In this document: in pieces, positions 42,509 through 51,379 of the stretch
How positions within the stretch are numbered: position 1 is the stretch's first letter
Layout: the number at the start of each line of letters is the position of its first letter
Source: Byssovorax sp.
GTDB taxonomy: Bacteria > Myxococcota_A > Polyangia > Polyangiales > Polyangiaceae
Assembly (NCBI GenBank): GCA_025362495.1
Contig: JANYGI010000097.1
Location: 1 to 56,476, forward strand
Reading direction: 5' to 3'
DNA: 56,476 nt
Translations under genes and position numbers: made by a program
Notes under the pieces: generated by a model
What the model was told of the DNA's origin: nothing
Databases searched by the model: none
The model's input: only the letters and a program-made list of their open reading frames with translations

Positions 42509-44077
42509 TCAGGGACGAGGCGCGACGATCCCGAGATCGAGCAGCTTCGGCAGCCGCCGCGCGCAGAGCTGATCGAGCTGCTCGGCGAGCACGCGGGCCT
42601 TCTCGCCCGGATCGTCGAGCCAGCGATCGCCGACGCGGAGACGCAGCGGCTGCCGCGCCACGAGCGCGCGGATCCAGGCCGGCCGCGCGGCGGGCTCGAC
42701 CTCGGTGAGGAGCCGCAGCGAGATCGCCTCGAGCTGGGAGATGATCATCGCCGTGCCGGCCACGGGCGAAGCGAGGATGATCGGGTTCTCGGCCGAGAGC
42801 CGCTGCGCCAGCATCATGCGGTTGTACGGGAGCGGGACATCGTAGATCGCGCCGCGCGGGGGCGCGGCCGGCGGCGCCGAGCACGCCATGGGGATCACCT
42901 GTCCTCCGATGAGCAGGATGCGCAGCGACTCGCGGATGCGCGCCTCACCGGCGCCGGCGAGGCCTGGCAAGAGAGCGAGCTCGGCCACCGTCTTTGCGCC
43001 GGCGGAGAGCGCCGCTATCAGGGCGTCGAACAGCGGCCCCGTGAGCTGGAGCGTGCGGTGAGGGAGCGCCGTTTCCCGGGCGATCTGCCCCGATTCGAGC
43101 AGCGTCCCGAAGGCGGCGCCGTCGAGGTAGTCGCGCGTCGTCTCGGGCGAGCAGGCCTGCTCTCCCTTGATGTACACGTCGCGCCGGAAGAACTCGTTGA
43201 GGGCAAAATCCTTGAGGCTCTCGAAGGCGATCCGGTCCGTGACCCCCTTGAAGACCTCGAGCTGCGCGGGCGAGAGCGCCAGATCGCGGTAGTTGAGGTG
43301 GAGCGGGAGCTGACCGATGAAGTGGAGCCCGCTCCCGGCCATCTCGCGGGCCACGTCGAGGAAATACCGAGGATGCCAGTGCGGCTGGAGATACTCGTGC
43401 ACGACGTAGGGCAACCCCAGCCTGGTCATCGTCTCCAGCATCGTCCGGGCAGCGGGGTTACCGGCGAAATACTCGGCGCCGCCGGCGCTGAGCGCCGTGA
43501 CGACGTCGAGGGCGCGGCGGGCGCGCTCGACGCCGCTCCCCGGGCCGGCCGCGGCCTCCATCATCAATCGTCGCAGCGGCTCGACGGCCGCCCAGCCGGG
43601 CAGCGCGTTGTAGCTCACGTAGAAGAGCCCACCGGGCTTGAGCTTCGCGGCGGCGACCTCGATCATGGTCTGGCGCATCGCCGGGCTGACCCAGCTGAGG
43701 ACGCCATTGGCCGTGATGAAGTCGAAGTCGGGGAGATCAGCGCGGCCGAGATCGGCGAAATCGAGCGCGAGAAAGCGCAGATTCTCGACGCCGCCGCGCC
43801 GCGCGAGGCCCTGACCGAAGGCGGCGTGCTCGGGGCTGACGTCGACGCCGACGAAGCGCGACCCCGGATTGGCGGCAGCCAGCGCGGCCGTGGTGTCGCC
43901 GTTGCCGGCGCCGAGCTCGCAGTAGTCGAACCCGGCGCCGGGTGGCGGGGTGAACCCGTTGAGCGCCGCGACGAGCCGCAGCAGCGCCGGGCTCAGATCG
44001 CCCGAGAACGTGCGCAGGTACGGGACGTCGGTCGAGTACTCGTGATCTCCGCTGCCTGTCCCGGCGCCCTCCGTCAT
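42509..44077 (-). CDS. Class I SAM methyltransferase with regulatory domain
   Basis: The protein has 522 residues. The N-terminal Rossmann domain has motif I YCELGAGNGDTTAAL, VGVDVSPEHAAFGQG, FLALDFADL and FDFITANGVLSWV. Residues from about 225 on (HPRYFLDVAREMAGSGLHFI; ALNEFFRRDVYIKG; RLRVGDRWL end) match the methyltransferase regulatory domain found in a family that often methylates small peptides or cell-surface substrates. The start at 44077 has GGAGG about 13 bases upstream; the frame runs further as shadow of the divergent DTW gene. The substrate is unknown. Confidence 0.85.
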   Translation of the reverse strand: MTEGAGTGSGDHEYSTDVPYLRTFSGDLSPALLRLVAALNGFTPPPGAGFDYCELGAGNGDTTAALAAANPGSRFVGVDVSPEHAAFGQGLARRGGVENLRFLALDFADLGRADLPDFDFITANGVLSWVSPAMRQTMIEVAAAKLKPGGLFYVSYNALPGWAAVEPLRRLMMEAAAGPGSGVERARRALDVVTALSAGGAEYFAGNPAARTMLETMTRLGLPYVVHEYLQPHWHPRYFLDVAREMAGSGLHFIGQLPLHLNYRDLALSPAQLEVFKGVTDRIAFESLKDFALNEFFRRDVYIKGEQACSPETTRDYLDGAAFGTLLESGQIARETALPHRTLQLTGPLFDALIAALSAGAKTVAELALLPGLAGAGEARIRESLRILLIGGQVIPMACSAPPAAPPRGAIYDVPLPYNRMMLAQRLSAENPIILASPVAGTAMIISQLEAISLRLLTEVEPAARPAWIRALVARQPLRLRVGDRWLDDPGEKARVLAEQLDQLCARRLPKLLDLGIVAPRP

Positions 44078-44167
44078 CGTCTCTCGTCGTCCTCCGCGCG
44101 GGCACGCTACCACTATCGCCGGAGATCCGCGCGCGAGTAGTGCTAGCGTGCCCGCCGGAGAACCCCC

Positions 44168-44788
44168 TTGGGAAAACGCGAGCGCGAGAAGAATCGTTGT
44201 CCAGGCTGCCTGATGAGCGCGCCGCTCTGCATCTGCGCCTCGATCCCGCGGCTGACGACGGCGACCAGGGTCATCGTCCTCATGCACCACCGCGAGGTGA
44301 AGATGCCGACCAACACCGGTCGCCTCGCGCACCAGTGCCTCGTGGGCAGCCAGCTCATCCTCCGCGGCCTGAAGGACCACCCTGCCGAGCTCGACGCTGA
44401 CGCGAGCTTCGTGGGGACTCCGCTGCTCCTCCACCCGACCGACGACGCGATCGAGCTCGACGCGGGCTTCCAGGCGAAGATCCCGCCGCCCTACACGCTG
44501 ATCGTCCCCGATGGGAGCTGGCGGCAGGCGTCGAAGATGGGCAGTCGCGAGGAGAGCCTCAAAGCGATCGTGCGGATCAAGCTCGGGCCGTACGCGCCTA
44601 GCCGCTATCAGCTACGCAAGGAGACGAAGCCGGGCGGGCTCGCGACCATCGAGGCCATCGGCAGGGCTCTCGGCGTGCTCGAATCCCCGGCGACCGAGGC
44701 CGAGCTGGAGAAGATATTCGCGCTCATGGTCGAGAGGACGCTGCGGAGTCGGGGCGTCGCGCCCGCGTCAGCCTCTCAGCGCTCGTAA
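44168..44788 (+). CDS. DTW-domain protein (tRNA aminocarboxypropyltransferase-like)
   Basis: The protein has 206 residues and a TTG start, chosen because the zinc cluster CPGCLMSAPLCIC begins 10 residues in; the first ATG (44213) would cut this cluster. DTW proteins (TapT/TrmT family) transfer aminocarboxypropyl from SAM to uridines in tRNA. The motif is DGSW (IVPDGSWRQASK) rather than D-x-T-W, a conservative change. Other family blocks are RVIVLMHHREVKMPTNTGRL and SRYQLRKETKPGGLATIEAI. The last 13 bases overlap the 3' end of the convergent kinase gene. Confidence 0.87.
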   Translation: MGKREREKNRCPGCLMSAPLCICASIPRLTTATRVIVLMHHREVKMPTNTGRLAHQCLVGSQLILRGLKDHPAELDADASFVGTPLLLHPTDDAIELDAGFQAKIPPPYTLIVPDGSWRQASKMGSREESLKAIVRIKLGPYAPSRYQLRKETKPGGLATIEAIGRALGVLESPATEAELEKIFALMVERTLRSRGVAPASASQRS

Positions 44789-46428
44789 GGATTGCGGGCA
44801 TCGAGGCTGCGGCCGGACTTCAGGGGCGCGCCGACCTTGACCGGCGAGCCGCCCCTGCGGGTCGCGACGGCGGGAGTGGCCTCGCCGGGCGCGTCGGGAG
44901 CAGCGATGAGCGAGACCTCGAGGACCGTGTCCTGATCGAGCTTGATCGTCTGCGTGCGCGTGACGAAGCCGGGGGCCTCGACGCGGAGCTCGTGCGCGGC
45001 TCCGTCGGGCGGGCGAACGTCGGCGAACGGGTTACTGTCGAGGGGCGAGCCGTCGAGGAAGATCCGGGCGTCCTGCGGGAAGGCGCGGATATTCATGGCC
45101 ACGCGGCTCGCGACGGGCGCTGACGCCGACGCGAGGGTGCTCACGGCCGCGGTCTGGACGGCGGCCGACGCAACGGGCCCGCGCCAGGGCGCCCAGAGCG
45201 AGAGCGCAAAGGCCGCTGCCGCGAGAGTGCCAATCGCCAGCGCGGGGCGGATCCGGCCGCCCGGCCGCGGCTCGATGGCGCGCTCGAGCGCGGGCAGCGA
45301 CGTCCCGACGCTGGGCGTGCGGTGCGCCGCGAGCGGCGGGACGGCGACCGTGACGGCCGCGCGAAGCGGACCGCCGGGAGCCACGGTGCGGTCCTGATTG
45401 GGCGCCGAAGGACGGGCGGTGATCCGGGGCAAGTCCCCGGTGGTCGCCTCGTGCCCCTGCGGATCGCGCAGGGCTTCTTCGAGTCGATCGTGGATGATCT
45501 GGCGATCCTCGGCGAACTGCTCCGCCAGGAGCTTGCCGAGCTCGCGCATGTCGACGCGCTCGCCCAGCTTCTCCAGGTAATCCTCGAGCGCCGTCTGGAA
45601 CTCGGCGGCCGTGGAGTAGCGATCGTCGCGCTCCGGGGCGAGCGCCTTGGCGAGGATGGCTTCGAGCTCGGGATCGATGCTGGCGTTGACCGAGCGCGCC
45701 GACGGGAACTGCCCCGCCATGAGCCGCTCGATGATGTGCTGATCCGACTTGCCCTTCCAGGGGCGCGTCTTGGTGACGGCCTCCCAGAGCATCACCCCGG
45801 CGGCGAAGATATCGACGCGGCGATCCAGCTCCTCGCGGCGGGCCTGCTCGGGAGCGAGATAGGCAATCTTGCCCTTGACGATGCCAGCGCGCGTCTGGGT
45901 CTCGGCGCCCTTGACCTTGGCAATGCCGAAGTCGACGACCTTGACGACACCATCGTAGGTCACGAAAACGTTCTGCGGGGTCACGTCGCGGTGGACGACG
46001 CCGAGCGGGGTGTCGTCCCAGTCGCAGAGCTCGTGGGCGTGGTGAACGCCGGCGAGCACGTCGGCGAGGATGCGCAGATGAATCGAGAGCGGGAGGCCGC
46101 CGTTGCGGTGAACGCGCTGGAAGATGCGGTGAAGCGGCTGTCCTTCGAGGTACTCCATGGCCATGTACGTGTGGCCGTGATCCTGAGCGACCTCGTGCGT
46201 CTCGACGACGTTGGGGTGCCGGAGGCGGGCCGCGAGCCGCGCCTCGTCGAGGAACATGCCCAGGAGCTCGGGATCGTCCGACATGTCTTCGCGGATCTGC
46301 TTGAGCACGACGAGCTTGTTGAAGCCCAGATCGCCTTGCAGGAGGGCCAGATAAACCTCGGCCATACCCCCACGCCCGATCTCCGCGATGAGACGATACT
46401 TTCCTCGGTACATTGCCCTGGTGCTCAT
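44776..46428 (-). CDS. Hanks-type Ser/Thr protein kinase with C-terminal PEGA-like domain
   Basis: The protein has 550 residues. The kinase domain occupies about 8-270: Gly loop EIGRGGMAEVYLA, VVLKQIRED lysine, catalytic loop GVVHRDVTPQNVFV, VVDFGIAKVKG, AYLAPEQARREELD, VDIFAAGVMLWE, all residues for activity. A juxtamembrane helix follows, then a Pro/Ala-rich linker, one membrane segment (ALAIGTLAAAAFALSLWAPW) and an extracytoplasmic PEGA-like beta domain (RAFPQDARIFLDGSPLDSNP; HELRVEAPGFVTRTQTIKLD). It is a typical myxobacterial sensor kinase. A ribosome site GAGGT lies upstream of 46428. It follows the small membrane protein on the same strand at a distance of 260 bases. Confidence 0.93.
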   Translation of the reverse strand: MSTRAMYRGKYRLIAEIGRGGMAEVYLALLQGDLGFNKLVVLKQIREDMSDDPELLGMFLDEARLAARLRHPNVVETHEVAQDHGHTYMAMEYLEGQPLHRIFQRVHRNGGLPLSIHLRILADVLAGVHHAHELCDWDDTPLGVVHRDVTPQNVFVTYDGVVKVVDFGIAKVKGAETQTRAGIVKGKIAYLAPEQARREELDRRVDIFAAGVMLWEAVTKTRPWKGKSDQHIIERLMAGQFPSARSVNASIDPELEAILAKALAPERDDRYSTAAEFQTALEDYLEKLGERVDMRELGKLLAEQFAEDRQIIHDRLEEALRDPQGHEATTGDLPRITARPSAPNQDRTVAPGGPLRAAVTVAVPPLAAHRTPSVGTSLPALERAIEPRPGGRIRPALAIGTLAAAAFALSLWAPWRGPVASAAVQTAAVSTLASASAPVASRVAMNIRAFPQDARIFLDGSPLDSNPFADVRPPDGAAHELRVEAPGFVTRTQTIKLDQDTVLEVSLIAAPDAPGEATPAVATRRGGSPVKVGAPLKSGRSLDARNPYER

Positions 46429-46690
46429 CGAAGCTTACCTCGCTGGACGGGCCCGTTTCCCCTCCGTGTCGAACCGGTAAAGCAAGTGACGGGCCGCACT
46501 CGTTCTGCCGGTTTTCATGCGGCTCCAGGGTTTCCCCGAGCCGCCCCTGTCGTGAATCGCCTCATCGTGTGGCGACATCGTGCTCGCCTGCCTCAGCGAT
46601 GAAACAAGCAAGAATTCGTAACTGGCAACGAGAGCCTCAACCGCTCACCCGCGCACTGGAGCCCCGTGCGCACGCCGACACGGAGCGCGT

Positions 46691-46903
46691 TCAGCGGTAG
46701 TAGTGCGACGGCATCTCGGCGCTGGCGAGGGTCGTCCCCGAGCGCGATCCTTCGGCCGTGGCGCCGCGCGCCTCGTGCGTCGCGGTGACCGACGCGGGGT
46801 CGAGCGACGACTCCACGGCTGCGGCGGTGAACAGGGCGCAAACCAGGAGGCCAATCACCCCGAAGAACGCATGCTGCGGTGAGCAGAGAATGAAAGAGTT
46901 CAT
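46691..46903 (-). CDS. Small membrane or secreted protein (70 aa)
   Basis: It starts at an ATG with GAGGT about 6 bases ahead. MNSFILCSPQHAFFGVIGLL is followed by VCALFTAAAVESS, a single hydrophobic segment that could be an anchor or signal peptide. The tail is Ala/Ser/Thr-rich (ASVTATHEARGATAEGSRSG) and ends MPSHYYR. No family was recognised. The frame further upstream is shadow. The codon use and ribosome site support it as a real gene. Confidence 0.55.
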   Translation of the reverse strand: MNSFILCSPQHAFFGVIGLLVCALFTAAAVESSLDPASVTATHEARGATAEGSRSGTTLASAEMPSHYYR

Positions 46904-47234
46904 GGTGGCAACCTCGGACTTTCGCCTCAGCAACTGCGGTGCCAGCACGATGATGCAGGTTTGTCCGCGCTTTCCGCGTCCGTGCGGCAGGCGAGGTGCG
47001 CATACATTGTGACACGCGCGCGGACTGGGGCGTACCTGTACACCAGCGGCGTATTGACCGGTGGAGTGGCGCCTCCGCGGGCGCAAGCGCGCCACAGGGC
47101 TGCACATTTGCCTCCCGGTAGGGCGCCGGGTGCGCGCGGGGCGGCGGCGAGGTCGCGAAACGCGTTAGGCTGCCCGCGCAGAGAGAAACCCTGGAAGTCG
47201 TCGCCGTGAGCGGCGGCGAGGAGGACGAGACCAC
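46904..47234. other. Intergenic region upstream of the sugar isomerase
   Basis: About 330 bases between divergent starts hold no gene I can support. It must contain promoters for the small membrane protein and for the isomerase, but no clear -35/-10 pair was found. A GGAGGA at 47218-47223 is the isomerase ribosome site. Confidence 0.5.
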
Positions 47235-48770
47235 GTGCAAGGCTCAGCATCGACGAAAGAGAAGATCGCGCTGTTCTGGCCGGGAGACGCGCGGCAGAAG
47301 CCCAACGAGCTCGCGCTGCCCGAGATCACCGAGGCGACCGTGCAGCTCGAGCACGCGCTCGGGAAGCTGGGGCGCGCGACGTACCGCGTGGAGGGTTTCC
47401 TCGCGAAGCCGCACGAGGCGATCGAGAAGCTCGGGCCCATCGACGATCCGATGATCGGAGTCTGCGTGCACTGGTTCTACGCGCCGCACACCACGGACGG
47501 CGTGGTGGGCAAAGACAACCCGCTCCTCCTCGCGAGCAACTTCTCGGGGCGGTGGCCGGGCCTCGTGGGGCTGCTCAACACCGGCGCCTCGCTCGAGATG
47601 TTGAACCGACGCTTCGCCCGCGCCTGGACGTCGTCGCCCGATTTCAGCGCCGATTCAGGCTTCATGGATCGCCTCGACGCCTGGTGCCGCACCGGCCGCA
47701 TCGCCTATGCCGAGGACGAGATCAGCTATCACGCCCCGATCACGCCCGCGGCGTCCCAGCTCGCTAGACGGGTCGCGGACGGGATCCGCCGCCGTCGGAT
47801 CCTGATCTTGATGCTCGGCGATACGTCGATGGGGATGATCAACGGCTACTTCGGGCCGCGCCTGCTCAACCTCCATGGCTTCACCGAGCACAAGGTCGAT
47901 CAGGCCTGGATCCTCGATCGCGGGCGGCGGATCGAGGACAGGCGCCTCGACGACGCGCTCCGCTTCGTGAAGGACCGCGGCGTCACGTTCCACCACGGCG
48001 AGGGCGCGGCGACGGACTTCGACGAGCACGCCACGCGCGAGCAGCTCCGCGACTACTTGGTGGTGCTCGACCTCGTGAACGAGTTCAAGGCCGACTGCAT
48101 CGGGTGGCAGTACCAGCTCGGGATGATCCCGCTGCGCCCGCCGTCGGATTTCGCCGAGGGCCTCTTCAACTCGACCTGTCGACCCGAGTCGAACGGCGAC
48201 ACCATCGCCTGCGCCACCGAGGCAGATCAGGGCAATGTGGTGCCGATGGAGCTGATGAAGCGGCTCTTGAAGGAGAAGGGCCTCCACCAGGCGGTGATGT
48301 TCCACGACGTGCGCTGGGGCCACGAGCACGACGGGCGCTTCCTCTGGGTGCTCCTCAACTCGGGCTCGTGCGGGGCCTACGCCTTCAACCACGATCCCGA
48401 CACGCTGCGCGGCGTGCACTCGTACCGGCAACCGTCGCTCTACTTCCCGAGCCCCGGCGGGACGTTCGCGGGCGAGAGCCTCCCCGGCAAGATGACGTGG
48501 GCCCGCGCCTACATCCGCGGCGGCGTGCTCTGGATGGATATCGGCAAGGGCGAGGTGGTGAGTCTGCCCCCCGACGTGCGCGACGCCTGGTGGCAAGGAA
48601 CCACGCGCGAGTGGCCGTTCATGGCCGCCGACATGGGTATCTCGCAGCAGACGCTGATGGCCCACTACCTGTCGAACCACGTCGCCGTGGCCTATGGCGA
48701 CATCTTCGACGAGATGGTGGCGCTCTCGCAGGAGCTTGGATTCAAGGTCCGGGTGCTCGGCGCGCGGTAG
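47235..48770 (+). CDS. L-fucose/L-arabinose isomerase-family sugar isomerase
   Basis: The protein has 511 residues from a GTG 11 bases after GGAGGA. The N-terminal part KEKIALFWPGDARQKPNELA and VCVHWFYAPHTTDG lead into the isomerase core: ILMLGDTSMGMINGYFGPRL, ADCIGWQYQLGMIPL, FNSTCRPESNGDTIACATEAD, with a candidate metal-ligand Glu in CATEAD, then QAVMFHDVRWGHEHDG, FNHDPDTLRGVHSYRQPS and GKMTWARAYIRGG. FucI also converts D-arabinose to D-ribulose. Together with the pentulose kinase and ribose-type transporter nearby it points to uptake and isomerisation of a pentose or deoxyhexose. Which aldose is used cannot be told from the sequence. Confidence 0.8.
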   Translation: MQGSASTKEKIALFWPGDARQKPNELALPEITEATVQLEHALGKLGRATYRVEGFLAKPHEAIEKLGPIDDPMIGVCVHWFYAPHTTDGVVGKDNPLLLASNFSGRWPGLVGLLNTGASLEMLNRRFARAWTSSPDFSADSGFMDRLDAWCRTGRIAYAEDEISYHAPITPAASQLARRVADGIRRRRILILMLGDTSMGMINGYFGPRLLNLHGFTEHKVDQAWILDRGRRIEDRRLDDALRFVKDRGVTFHHGEGAATDFDEHATREQLRDYLVVLDLVNEFKADCIGWQYQLGMIPLRPPSDFAEGLFNSTCRPESNGDTIACATEADQGNVVPMELMKRLLKEKGLHQAVMFHDVRWGHEHDGRFLWVLLNSGSCGAYAFNHDPDTLRGVHSYRQPSLYFPSPGGTFAGESLPGKMTWARAYIRGGVLWMDIGKGEVVSLPPDVRDAWWQGTTREWPFMAADMGISQQTLMAHYLSNHVAVAYGDIFDEMVALSQELGFKVRVLGAR

Positions 48771-48795
48771 AGCGAGAGTCGGAGTCGGAGGATTT

Positions 48796-48883
48796 ACAGG
48801 GAGGCGGGGAGACAGGGAGTCCGGAATTTCGGGGATCGGACTTCCGGATCTGCTCCGACCTCCCCGTCTCCTCGCCTCCCTGT
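48796..48883. terminator. Long inverted repeat between convergent isomerase and permease genes
   Basis: ACAGGGAGGCGGGGAGAC (48796-48813) is complementary at 17 of 18 positions to 48866-48883. Further pairing occurs inside (AGTCCGG with CCGGA; GTCGGAG with CTCCGAC). It lies 12 bases from the permease stop. It is most likely a bidirectional terminator, with GATTTTC after it on the plus side. Confidence 0.55.
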
Positions 48884-48895
48884 GATTTTCTCCGG

Positions 48896-49900
48896 TCAGG
48901 TCCGGCGGCTGCGGGCGCGATCCACGGCGACTGCGGTGACGATGATCCCGCCGGTTACCAGGTCTTGTACCCAGTTGGGTAACCCGACGTGGACACAGCC
49001 GGTCTTGATCACGGTCATCAGGAATCCTCCGATCAAGGCTCCCAGGATCGATCCGGCTCCGCCAGAGAGCGAGCCTCCGCCGATCACCACCGAGGCGATG
49101 ACTTCGAGCTCCAGGCCTGCGGAGTCGGTCGGATCACCAACGGTGAGGGTGCCGAACTCGATCACGCCCGCGAGGCCGGCGAGGGCCGCCGCGAGCGTGT
49201 AGACGAGGATCTTCACCCGGCTGACCTCGATGCCGCAGAGGCGCGCCGTCGCCTCGCTGGAGCCGATGGCGTAGATGTGCCGGCCGAGTCGCGTCCAGCG
49301 GAGCATCGCGGCGGCGAGCGCGGCGACGACGATCAGGAGCCACACGCCGGGGGGGAAGAGCATCCATTGCCGCTCGGGCGGGAGGGCTGCGACGAGCGAG
49401 TCGAGGCCGTGGGCGTCGACGTCGATCTTCTGCTCGTGGGCGAGGCCCTTGGCCGCGCCGCGGAGGATGCGCATCGCGCCGAGGGTGATGATGAACGGCG
49501 TCACGCGGAGGCCTGTGATCAAGGTGCCGTTGACGAGGCCGGTGAAGGCCGCGACGACGATCCCGCCGAGCGCCGCCGTGAGCGGGCCCGCGCCGCTCTT
49601 GAGCAGCGAAGCGATCACCACCGTCGTCAGCGCGACGGCGGAGCCGACCGAGAGATCGATGCCGCCGAGGATCACCACCAGCGTCATCCCGACCGAGCAG
49701 AGGCCGAGCGCCACGGTCTGGCGCGCCATCGTCACCAGGTTCACCGGGCGCGCGAACGTGTCGGGCACGAGGATCACGAAGAGCAGGTAAACCAGGGTCA
49801 GCGCGATCAGCGGGCCGAGCCACGGGTTGCGGGAGATCGTCGCCCAGGCGCGGCGCGCGGGATTCTCTCGGGGCAGGTTCGTCGCGGCGTCGTCGCTCAT
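48896..49900 (-). CDS. Ribose-type ABC transporter permease (RbsC-like)
   Basis: The protein has 334 residues with 8-10 hydrophobic segments and the family core VGMTLVVILGGIDLSVGSAV, GLRVTPFIITLGAMRILRGA, GRHIYAIGSSEATARLCGIE and ASVVIGGGSLSGGAGSILGA. This is a CUT2 carbohydrate permease. It overlaps the ATPase gene by four bases (ATGA) and is last in the transporter operon. The sugar is not deducible; ribose, xylose, galactose or autoinducer-like pentoses are all moved by such permeases. Confidence 0.93.
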   Translation of the reverse strand: MSDDAATNLPRENPARRAWATISRNPWLGPLIALTLVYLLFVILVPDTFARPVNLVTMARQTVALGLCSVGMTLVVILGGIDLSVGSAVALTTVVIASLLKSGAGPLTAALGGIVVAAFTGLVNGTLITGLRVTPFIITLGAMRILRGAAKGLAHEQKIDVDAHGLDSLVAALPPERQWMLFPPGVWLLIVVAALAAAMLRWTRLGRHIYAIGSSEATARLCGIEVSRVKILVYTLAAALAGLAGVIEFGTLTVGDPTDSAGLELEVIASVVIGGGSLSGGAGSILGALIGGFLMTVIKTGCVHVGLPNWVQDLVTGGIIVTAVAVDRARSRRT

Positions 49901-51366
49901 CCGGCGGTGGCCTCCAGCAAGACTTCGTGCTCGGTGCGCTCTGCGATCGGCCGCGCTTCGCCGAGGCGCCCGCGGCTCATCACGGCGAGTCGATCGCAGA
50001 CGCCGAAGAGCTCTGGCAGGTAGCTCGACACCATCAGGATCGCCTTTCCTTTGGCGGCCTCGCGATCGATCACCTCGTAGATCTGGGCCTTGGCGCCGAC
50101 GTCGATCCCGCGCGTGGGCTCGTCGAGGAGGAAGACGTCGGCGTCGTGGTGGAGCAGGCGCGCGAGGGCCACCTTCTGCTGGTTGCCGCCGGAGAGATCG
50201 AGGACGGGCTGGAAGGGATCGCGGCTCTTGATCCCGAGCACCTCGATCCAGTGGGACGCGGCGGCGCGCTGCCAGGCGCTGGAAATGAAGCGCGGGAGAT
50301 CCGAGAGCGTGAGGTTGTCGGCGATGGAGAGCGCGCCCGCGAGGCCCTCGCCTTTTCGATCCTCGCTGAGGAGATCCATCCCCTGCGCGAGCCTGTGCGC
50401 GGGCGACGCGGGGCCGATGAACGTCTTCAAGCGCACCTTGCCGCTCGCAATGGGATCGAGGCCGAACAGCGCGCGCAGGAGCTCGGTGCGGCCCGCGCCG
50501 ACGAGGCCGGCGATGCCGAGGACCTCGCCGCGATGGAGCGTGAGTGAGGCCGAGCGAGGCTTGTCCTTGCCGGCGACATCGGAGATGTCGAGCACCGCTT
50601 CGCCTGCTTTTCTCGGGCTGCGCGGGTAGAGCGCGTCGAGGCGGCGGCCGGCCATCTTCGTCACGATCTCGGCCGGCGTCGTCTCGCGGGTGGCGCCCGT
50701 GGCGACCGTCTTCCCGTCGCGCAAGACCGTGTACGTCTGCGCGAGCGACTGCACCTCTTCGAGGAAGTGCGAGATGTAAAGCACGAGCAGGCCGCGGGCC
50801 GCGAGCGCGCGGACGACGTCGAAGAGGCGCGCCGCCTCGTCGCGGCCGAGGCTGCTCGTGGGCTCATCGAGGATCAGCACGCGCGGGCTCTCATGCGCGA
50901 GAGCGCGGGCGATCTCCACGAGCTGCCGCGACGCCGGAGGCAGCTCGCCGACGATGGCGTCCGGCGCGATCGATCCCGCGTCGCCGAGGAGCGACTTCAT
51001 CACGCGCGCTGCGATTCGAGCCATTTCGCCGCGCCGGAGGAGGCCTCCGCGGGTGGGCTCGACGCCGAGCAGGATGTTCTCGGCGACGGTGAGGTGCGGG
51101 CAGAGCGAGAGCTCTTGATAGACCATGGCGACGCCGGCGCGGCGCGCTTCGAGGGGATTGCGCGGGCGATACGGCGCGTCACCGAGGCGGATCGATCCGG
51201 CGTCCGGCGCGATCACGCCCGCCAGGATCTTCATCAGCGTGCTCTTGCCGGCGCCGTTCTCGCCGACGACGGCGTGGATCTCGCCGGCGCGCCCCACGAG
51301 ATCGACGCCGCCGAGGGCCGCCGTGCCGCCGAACGATTTACCGAGGCCGGCGATGGAGAGCAGCAC
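49897..51366 (-). CDS. Sugar ABC transporter ATP-binding protein (RbsA-like)
   Basis: The protein has 489 residues and a GTG start, with two fused ABC ATPase halves. Half one: Walker A GENGAGKSTL, signature PPASRQLVEIARALA with Walker B RVLILDEPTSSLG. Half two: degenerate Walker A GLVGAGRTEL, signature LSGGNQQKVALARLL and Walker B VFLLDEPTRGIDVG. This is the CUT2 arrangement in which only one half hydrolyses ATP strongly. It follows the binding protein by 13 bases and overlaps the permease, so the three form one operon. Confidence 0.95.
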   Translation of the reverse strand: MLLSIAGLGKSFGGTAALGGVDLVGRAGEIHAVVGENGAGKSTLMKILAGVIAPDAGSIRLGDAPYRPRNPLEARRAGVAMVYQELSLCPHLTVAENILLGVEPTRGGLLRRGEMARIAARVMKSLLGDAGSIAPDAIVGELPPASRQLVEIARALAHESPRVLILDEPTSSLGRDEAARLFDVVRALAARGLLVLYISHFLEEVQSLAQTYTVLRDGKTVATGATRETTPAEIVTKMAGRRLDALYPRSPRKAGEAVLDISDVAGKDKPRSASLTLHRGEVLGIAGLVGAGRTELLRALFGLDPIASGKVRLKTFIGPASPAHRLAQGMDLLSEDRKGEGLAGALSIADNLTLSDLPRFISSAWQRAAASHWIEVLGIKSRDPFQPVLDLSGGNQQKVALARLLHHDADVFLLDEPTRGIDVGAKAQIYEVIDREAAKGKAILMVSSYLPELFGVCDRLAVMSRGRLGEARPIAERTEHEVLLEATAG

Positions 51367-51379
51367 GCGCGGATCCGCT

